Source: an uncultured Lactobacillaceae bacterium
GTDB taxonomy: Bacteria > Bacillota > Bacilli > Lactobacillales > Lactobacillaceae
DNA: 45,433 bases
NCBI GenBank assembly: GCA_945285405.1
Contig: CALYQJ010000014.1
Coordinates: 1-45,433 of the forward strand
Reading direction: 5' to 3'
Shown piece after piece: positions 41,127 through 45,433 of this stretch. Within the stretch, counting starts at the first letter, position 1, and each line of letters opens with the position of its first letter. The position numbers and the translations under genes are program-made. Below the pieces are notes generated by a model. That model was not told the DNA's origin. It worked only from the letters and a program-made list of their open reading frames with translations, and searched no databases.

Positions 41127-41891
41127 ATGAATCAATTATTGATCAGAGCTGATGATTTAGGATATTCAAAAGGCATAAACTATGGGATTTATGAAAGTGT
41201 TAAAAATGGCATTATTAATAATGTAGGGGTAATGATTAATATGCCGGCAACAAAACACGGGTTAGATTTGCTGCAAGGTATGGATATAGATTTAGGGTTA
41301 CATACTAACATTTGTGCGGGGAAACCTTTATCTGATCCCCGAGAGATTCGAAGTCTTACTGATGAAAATGGCTTTTTTAAAGCTTCTAAAGTTTATCGTA
41401 ATGCAAAAGCTGATTTCGTAGATTTGAATGAGGCAATTAAAGAGATTGAAGCTCAATATCAAAGATTTCTTAAAGTAGTAGGTCGTAAACCCGACTATTT
41501 TGAAGCTCATGCAATTTATAGTGCGAACTTTTTAAAAGCATTAGAAATAGTTGCCGCAAAATACGATGCCGCGTTATTACCTTTTAATTTTGATTTAGAT
41601 CCGGTAACTTTTAAATCTAAGACGACAATTGTAACTTTTATGGATAGTATGAAACCAAATTATGATCCTTTACAAACGTTTAAAAGAGCCCTCGATTATA
41701 GTAAAAATTGTCCTGAAAATACGGTGCCAATGATGGTATGCCATCCCGGGTATTTGGATCAAGATATTATGATCCACTCTAGTTTGACGATTCCCCGAAC
41801 CCAAGAAGTAGCCTTTGTTTGTGATCCCCAAACTAAAGCTCTTGTTGCTCAAGAAAAAGTTAAATTAGTACGTTATCATGAATTAAGCTAA
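41127..41891 (+). CDS. YdjC/ChbG-family carbohydrate deacetylase (second)
   Basis: The 254-residue protein has RADDLG near the N-terminus, LHTNI, EAHAIYS and the late CHPGYLD, the metal and active-site motifs of the YdjC/ChbG family. It is diverged from the deacetylase at 14427 (EAHAIYS against EPHSAMD). It follows the bgl-type EIIBC by 15 bases with AGAAAGGAG before its ATG, so it should act on the phosphorylated sugar brought in by that PTS. No phospho-glycosidase is encoded in the operon. Confidence 0.85.
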   Translation: MNQLLIRADDLGYSKGINYGIYESVKNGIINNVGVMINMPATKHGLDLLQGMDIDLGLHTNICAGKPLSDPREIRSLTDENGFFKASKVYRNAKADFVDLNEAIKEIEAQYQRFLKVVGRKPDYFEAHAIYSANFLKALEIVAAKYDAALLPFNFDLDPVTFKSKTTIVTFMDSMKPNYDPLQTFKRALDYSKNCPENTVPMMVCHPGYLDQDIMIHSSLTIPRTQEVAFVCDPQTKALVAQEKVKLVRYHELS

Positions 41892-41916
41892 AGTAATGAA
41901 ATGAAGTAAAAAAAAG

Positions 41917-41957
41917 AAGAGTTCGATTTGGCTAAATAAGCAAATGGGAGCTCTTTT
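41917..41957 (+). terminator. Intrinsic terminator of the second bglG operon
   Basis: AAGAGTTCGATTTG (41917-41930) pairs with CAAATGGGAGCTCTT (41941-41955) with one internal mismatch, followed by T. Confidence 0.85.
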
Positions 41958-42023
41958 TTGATGATTTCCAAAAAAAATTTACATAAAATAAAGAAAACGT
42001 AGTGAAAAATATTCCGGAGTAAT

Positions 42024-42054
42024 CCTTAAAATTTCCTTAATTTTAAGGTAGAAT
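42024..42054 (+). promoter_or_regulatory. Candidate promoter with 11-base-spaced CCTTAA repeats
   Basis: CCTTAA at 42024-42029 and 42035-42040 are spaced 11 bases apart, and the second is followed by TTTTAAGG. TAGAAT (42049-42054) could be a -10. The 11-base spacing recalls Pho boxes, but the repeat units differ from the known TT(A/T)ACA. Confidence 0.3.
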
Positions 42055-42081
42055 TAAACTGTTCAATTTAAGGAGAAAATA

Positions 42082-43128
42082 ATGCAAGTTCGGTTTAGCC
42101 ATATTTCATTGGCCTTTACTCCCGATAAAGATACTTTACATGATTTAAATTTTACGATTAATGATGGTGAATTAGTTTGCCTTCTCGGTCCTTCGGGCGG
42201 TGGTAAATCAACAACCTTAAATTTAATCAGTGGCTTATTAGTTCCAACTAAAGGAAATATCCTATTTGATAATCAGGATGTAACTAAAATGGGTCCTTCC
42301 GAACGTAAAATTGGAATGGTTTTTCAAAATTATTCACTCTACCCGCATTTAACGGTAGAAAATAATATTGCTTTTCCTTTAAAAATCGCTCATTGGAAAA
42401 AAGCTGATCGTTTGGCTCGAGCAGCTAAACTTGCTAAATTGGTTCATGTTGAAGATCAGCTACAGAAAAATGTGAACGAACTTTCTGGAGGTCAACAACA
42501 GCGAGTTGCGATTGCTCGTGCTTTAGCTAAAGATCCGAATATTCTTTTATTAGATGAACCTCTTTCCAATTTAGATGCCCGTTTAAGAATGGAAATGCGC
42601 GAAGAAATTCGACGGATCCAACAAGAAACTAAAATTACTACCGTTTTTGTTACTCATGATCAAAGTGAAGCAATGCATATTTCTGATTCAGTAATGGTTT
42701 TACATAACGCGCAAATTCAACAATATAGTAAACCTAATGAATTATATGACCATCCGGCAAATCAATTTGTCGCTAGTTTTATTGGAGATAATCCATTAAA
42801 TACCTTTGATCGTAGCCTACTTGATGATACTGAACTTAAAGAAGAATTAGGAAAAGTATATGATAAAGCAACAACTGTAGGCGTAAGAGCAGAAAATATT
42901 GTTTTAACTAAAGGTGAAGATACTTATCAACATGGAGTTCGTTGTAAACTATTGAGAAGTCATCGTTATGGATTAATTTCTACCCGCCTTTATTCTTTTA
43001 AGGGAATAGAATTGGATGCGACAGGGTTAACTGAAATTCATGATACTAATGAAGAAGTAGAAATTTATTTCCAAAAACGGGGATTTTTCTTATTTGATGC
43101 ATCGGGTAATAACTTGTTTTTGGAGTAG
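42082..43128 (+). CDS. ABC transporter ATPase, UgpC/MsmK/MalK family
   Basis: The 348-residue protein has Walker A GPSGGGKST, Q-loop VFQNYSLYPHLTV, signature LSGGQQQR, Walker B ILLLDEPLSNLDA and the switch His in VTHDQSEAM. A C-terminal regulatory TOBE-like part (about 240-348) is typical for sugar and glycerol-phosphate importers. It forms an operon with two permeases of the same class. AAGGAG precedes the ATG. Confidence 0.9.
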   Translation: MQVRFSHISLAFTPDKDTLHDLNFTINDGELVCLLGPSGGGKSTTLNLISGLLVPTKGNILFDNQDVTKMGPSERKIGMVFQNYSLYPHLTVENNIAFPLKIAHWKKADRLARAAKLAKLVHVEDQLQKNVNELSGGQQQRVAIARALAKDPNILLLDEPLSNLDARLRMEMREEIRRIQQETKITTVFVTHDQSEAMHISDSVMVLHNAQIQQYSKPNELYDHPANQFVASFIGDNPLNTFDRSLLDDTELKEELGKVYDKATTVGVRAENIVLTKGEDTYQHGVRCKLLRSHRYGLISTRLYSFKGIELDATGLTEIHDTNEEVEIYFQKRGFFLFDASGNNLFLE

Positions 43129-43132
43129 CTAA

Positions 43133-44026
43133 ATGATTAATCAAAAAATTTCTTGGAAGCAGACCCTTCATGCTTTGCTTTATTTAGCACCCATGATGAT
43201 TTTACTATCAATTTTCTTTTTATATCCAATTATATCAACTTTTATCTTGAGTGTTTTTAAGAAATATAATTTTTATACTAACGCTGGGCAAGGCATCGGT
43301 TTTGATAATTTTGCTTACTTGTGGCATGATCCGATGTTTCACCAAGCAGTGAAAAATACTTTCATTTTTGTGTTGGGAGTGGTTCCTGCTTCGATCATTA
43401 TTTCTTTAGGCATTGCTTTATTACTCAATCGTTTCTCTAAGGTTCGAGGCTTTTTTCAGACTTTATACTTCTTGCCATATGTCACCAGTACGGTGGCAAT
43501 TGCAATGGTATGGACTTGGATTTATCACAGTGATTATGGCGTTTTAAACTTTATATTAAAACTGTTTCATTTGCCACCAGTAGGGTGGTTAACTGATCCG
43601 CACTATACAATGCTTACATTAATTATTTTTAGCATTTGGAAAAATTTGGGATTAAATATTATCTTATTTTTAGTTGCTTTAAATAGCGTACCCAAGCAAT
43701 ATTATTTAAGTGCCAGTATTGATGGTGCAACTCCTTGGCAACAATTTACTAATATTACGGTTCCCTTAATTTCGCCAACGACTTTTTTGTTAACCATTAA
43801 TGCAATGATTGCAAGCTTTAAAGTCTTTGACCAAATTTACGTGTTTTATCACAATACGGCAGGACCTAATAACTCGGGAATGACCATCGTTTATTATCTC
43901 TACCAGAAATTTTATGTGGAAAATAATTATACGGTAGCTTCAGCAGCAGGTGTCGTTTTGTTTGTAATTATCTTATTAGCAACGATCCTACAAAATTATG
44001 TTTCAAAACATTACGTTCATTATTAG
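43133..44026 (+). CDS. ABC sugar/glycerol-phosphate transporter permease, UgpA/MalF type
   Basis: The 297-residue integral membrane protein has about six hydrophobic segments and the EAA loop SASIDGATPWQQFTNITVPLISP, which docks to the ATPase. Family and order suggest UgpA or a similar oligosaccharide permease. It starts four bases after the ATPase stop with a TTTTGGAG-like site and is followed by the partner permease. Confidence 0.88.
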   Translation: MINQKISWKQTLHALLYLAPMMILLSIFFLYPIISTFILSVFKKYNFYTNAGQGIGFDNFAYLWHDPMFHQAVKNTFIFVLGVVPASIIISLGIALLLNRFSKVRGFFQTLYFLPYVTSTVAIAMVWTWIYHSDYGVLNFILKLFHLPPVGWLTDPHYTMLTLIIFSIWKNLGLNIILFLVALNSVPKQYYLSASIDGATPWQQFTNITVPLISPTTFLLTINAMIASFKVFDQIYVFYHNTAGPNNSGMTIVYYLYQKFYVENNYTVASAAGVVLFVIILLATILQNYVSKHYVHY

Positions 44027-44032
44027 GAGATT

Positions 44033-44860
44033 ATGATGACTAAACGTAAACTAGCCAATATTTTGTTTTTCTTAATTTTAGTTTTGGGAGCATTAATTAT
44101 GGTTTTTCCGTTTTTCTGGATGATCTCAACATCAGTTAAAACTCCAAGTGAAGCCGCCCAAATACCACCAATGCTTTGGCCTAAACATCCCCATTGGGTT
44201 AATTTCGTTAATGCCTTTCATGCAGCTCCCTTTGGGCGCTATTTGGTAAATAGTTTAATCGTAACCGTTTGTACTACAGCAGCTCAAATGTTTACTAGTA
44301 TTTTAGCGGCATTTGCTTTCAGTAAATTGAAGTTTTGGGGGAAAAATCTAATTTTTATGATTTTTCTAACAACGATGATGGTACCAATTGAAATGTTAAT
44401 TATTCCTAATTATGTCACGCTATCTGAAACTCATTTAATGAACACTTATCTGGCCCTTATATTGCCTTGGGCTGCTAGTTTCTTTACGGTTTTCACCTTA
44501 AGACAAGCGTTTAATGCGGTACCGCCACAAGTCTATTATGCTGCTAAGATTGATGGAGCTTCCGATTGGAAGTATTTGTGGACCGTATTAGTTCCAATTT
44601 GTCGTTCAAGTATTGTCGCAATGACTATTTTGGAGGTTATCTCCAGTTGGAATGATTTTATGTGGCCAATGATTGTGACTAATGATCCTAACATGCGTAC
44701 CTTACCAGTAGCGGTGGCAAGTTTTACTAACGATGTTGGTACAAATTATCCCTATATGATGGCAGCTGCGACTTTCGTCATTATTCCAATGATTGTTTTA
44801 TATGTTATTTTAGAGAAATACATCATTCAAGGAATCACTAAAGGTGGTCTCGTCGGATAA
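44033..44860 (+). CDS. ABC sugar/glycerol-phosphate transporter permease, UgpE/MalG type
   Basis: The 275-residue partner permease has the MalG-type start (FFWMISTSVKTPSEA) and EAA loop AAKIDGASDWKYLWTVLVPICRS. In most such operons a binding protein is next; here the sequence turns foreign within about 30 bases of the stop, so such a gene may have been lost at the junction. TAGGAGATT precedes the start. Confidence 0.88.
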   Translation: MMTKRKLANILFFLILVLGALIMVFPFFWMISTSVKTPSEAAQIPPMLWPKHPHWVNFVNAFHAAPFGRYLVNSLIVTVCTTAAQMFTSILAAFAFSKLKFWGKNLIFMIFLTTMMVPIEMLIIPNYVTLSETHLMNTYLALILPWAASFFTVFTLRQAFNAVPPQVYYAAKIDGASDWKYLWTVLVPICRSSIVAMTILEVISSWNDFMWPMIVTNDPNMRTLPVAVASFTNDVGTNYPYMMAAATFVIIPMIVLYVILEKYIIQGITKGGLVG

Positions 44861-44888
44861 ATTATTTGATGATTGCTGGAAAAATTAG

Positions 44889-45433
44889 TTAATTTCCTTT
44901 GGTGTAATAGGTCAATATATCGAACATACGGTTATCACTTTGGGCGAATAAGGCGCCTGACCAATTGTTCTGGATATTGTTGCTGGCATGGGCATACTTG
45001 ATTAGTGCGCCTATATTTTCACCTTCGCGCAAAAAGTCGCTGGCATCCAGTTTGATGGAACCGCCGAAGTCTCCGTTACTGACAGTGGGGTTATGTGGAC
45101 CTTTGCTGACAGTAATTTTTTTTATGAGTTTGGGTTCGATTAAGACGAAACCTTGCCGGTATTTATCAAAAGTTTTGAGGGAACCGTCTACGGTTACAGG
45201 TACGTCTTCGGGGTCGCTTAATCCCCAAATATTGATTTTTTCTCCACCTGGTTGAGGTGAACCTACCATGCTGGTGCCGGGCAGATACTCGAGTAATGAG
45301 ACAATATTGTTGGACTGAATGGTGTCTAACTGTGGCTGTCTGAGGATGCCGGTGTTAACTAAATCTTTGTTGGGTTTGCTGGCGATGACGGTAATGGTGG
45401 GCAGGGCGTAGCTGTTAAGGTTGTTGTGTTCAC
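44889..45433 (-). CDS. Fragment of a TonB-dependent outer-membrane receptor, foreign contig end
   Basis: The frame is open from the end of the window to a stop at 44889, giving 181 codons and no start. It reads a TonB-dependent receptor plug: TITVIAS, LLEYLPGTSMVGS, NIWGLSDPEDVPVTVDG, RQGFVLIEPKLIKKITVSKGP, then NGDFGGSIKLDASDFL and the first barrel strands. It resembles haemoglobin/transferrin/lactoferrin receptors of Neisseriaceae. About half of the bases in 44941-45000 are G or C (30 of 60), above the rest of the window. The protein ends abruptly after the first strands, where the native sequence takes over. Outer-membrane receptors have no place in a Gram-positive cell, so this is most likely a chimeric assembly or contaminant read. 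Confidence 0.85.
   Translation of the reverse strand, partial: EHNNLNSYALPTITVIASKPNKDLVNTGILRQPQLDTIQSNNIVSLLEYLPGTSMVGSPQPGGEKINIWGLSDPEDVPVTVDGSLKTFDKYRQGFVLIEPKLIKKITVSKGPHNPTVSNGDFGGSIKLDASDFLREGENIGALIKYAHASNNIQNNWSGALFAQSDNRMFDILTYYTKGN

Noticed and set aside
44889-45433. TonB receptor fragment as a horizontally acquired gene of the host
   Set aside because: There is no start, no complete barrel, no transfer-associated element and no outer membrane in the inferred host. A joined contig end explains all features better.
1-45433. CRISPR arrays, insertion sequences, rRNA, tRNA or prophage genes
   Set aside because: No regularly spaced repeats, transposase, integrase or phage structural motifs were seen, and no rRNA or tRNA-like stretches were recognised by eye.

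Overview
The window looks like a chromosomal stretch from a low-GC Gram-positive lactic acid bacterium (Lactobacillaceae). The evidence is AAGGAGG-type ribosome binding sites, a dense set of PTS sugar transporters, SLAP and WxL cell-surface domains, a two-receptor GlnP, PRD regulators and CcpA cre boxes. The last ~550 bases do not fit. From about 44,880 to the end the base composition rises and the minus strand encodes the plug of a TonB-dependent outer-membrane receptor, which a Gram-positive cell cannot use. This is most simply a chimeric contig end. A Snodgrassella-like beta-proteobacterium would suit, and would hint at a bee-gut sample, but that is inference.

Layout. 1-3821: 3' part of a large secreted protein ending in Ig-like modules and two SLAP repeats. 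4029-5151: two small DUF proteins (DUF1659-like, DUF2922-like) and a small sigma-70-like factor. 5370-9106: BglG/LicT-type antiterminator, MalX-like EIICB and MalY/PatB-like PLP enzyme, with a clear RAT/terminator switch before the PTS gene. 9155-15215: a LevR-like PRD regulator divergent from a mannose-family PTS (A, B, C, D) that ends in a YdjC/ChbG deacetylase. 15508-20953: two tandem paralogous WxL proteins with an integrin-beta-like vWA domain. 21162-25580: a FrlB/GfrF-like sugar-amine deglycase, a second mannose-family PTS (B, C, D, A) and a convergent GntR regulator, probably for Amadori compounds. 25846-28896: LOG protein, sugar-binding lipoprotein and an unknown lipoprotein. 29002-31925: GlnPQ amino-acid transporter. 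32205-33227: adenosine deaminase. 33357-38458: trehalose operon (TreR, an EIIA-like protein without catalytic histidines, EIIBC, GH65 phosphorylase). 38821-41891: second BglG-type antiterminator with its own RAT leader, bgl-type EIIBC and a second ChbG-like deacetylase. 42082-44860: ABC sugar or glycerol-phosphate importer (ATPase and two permeases), whose binding-protein gene may have been cut off by the junction.

The common theme is carbon-source import under layered control: CcpA (strong cre matches before the first mannose PTS, the fructosamine operon and treR), PRD antiterminators acting on RNA switches, GntR repressors next to palindromes, and a LevR-type regulator. The points most worth follow-up are the histidine-less EIIA in the trehalose operon, the LevR homologue that has lost its sigma-54 contact loop and Walker B acids, the integrin-like WxL pair, two PTS operons carrying deacetylases but no glycosidase, and the foreign end of the contig.
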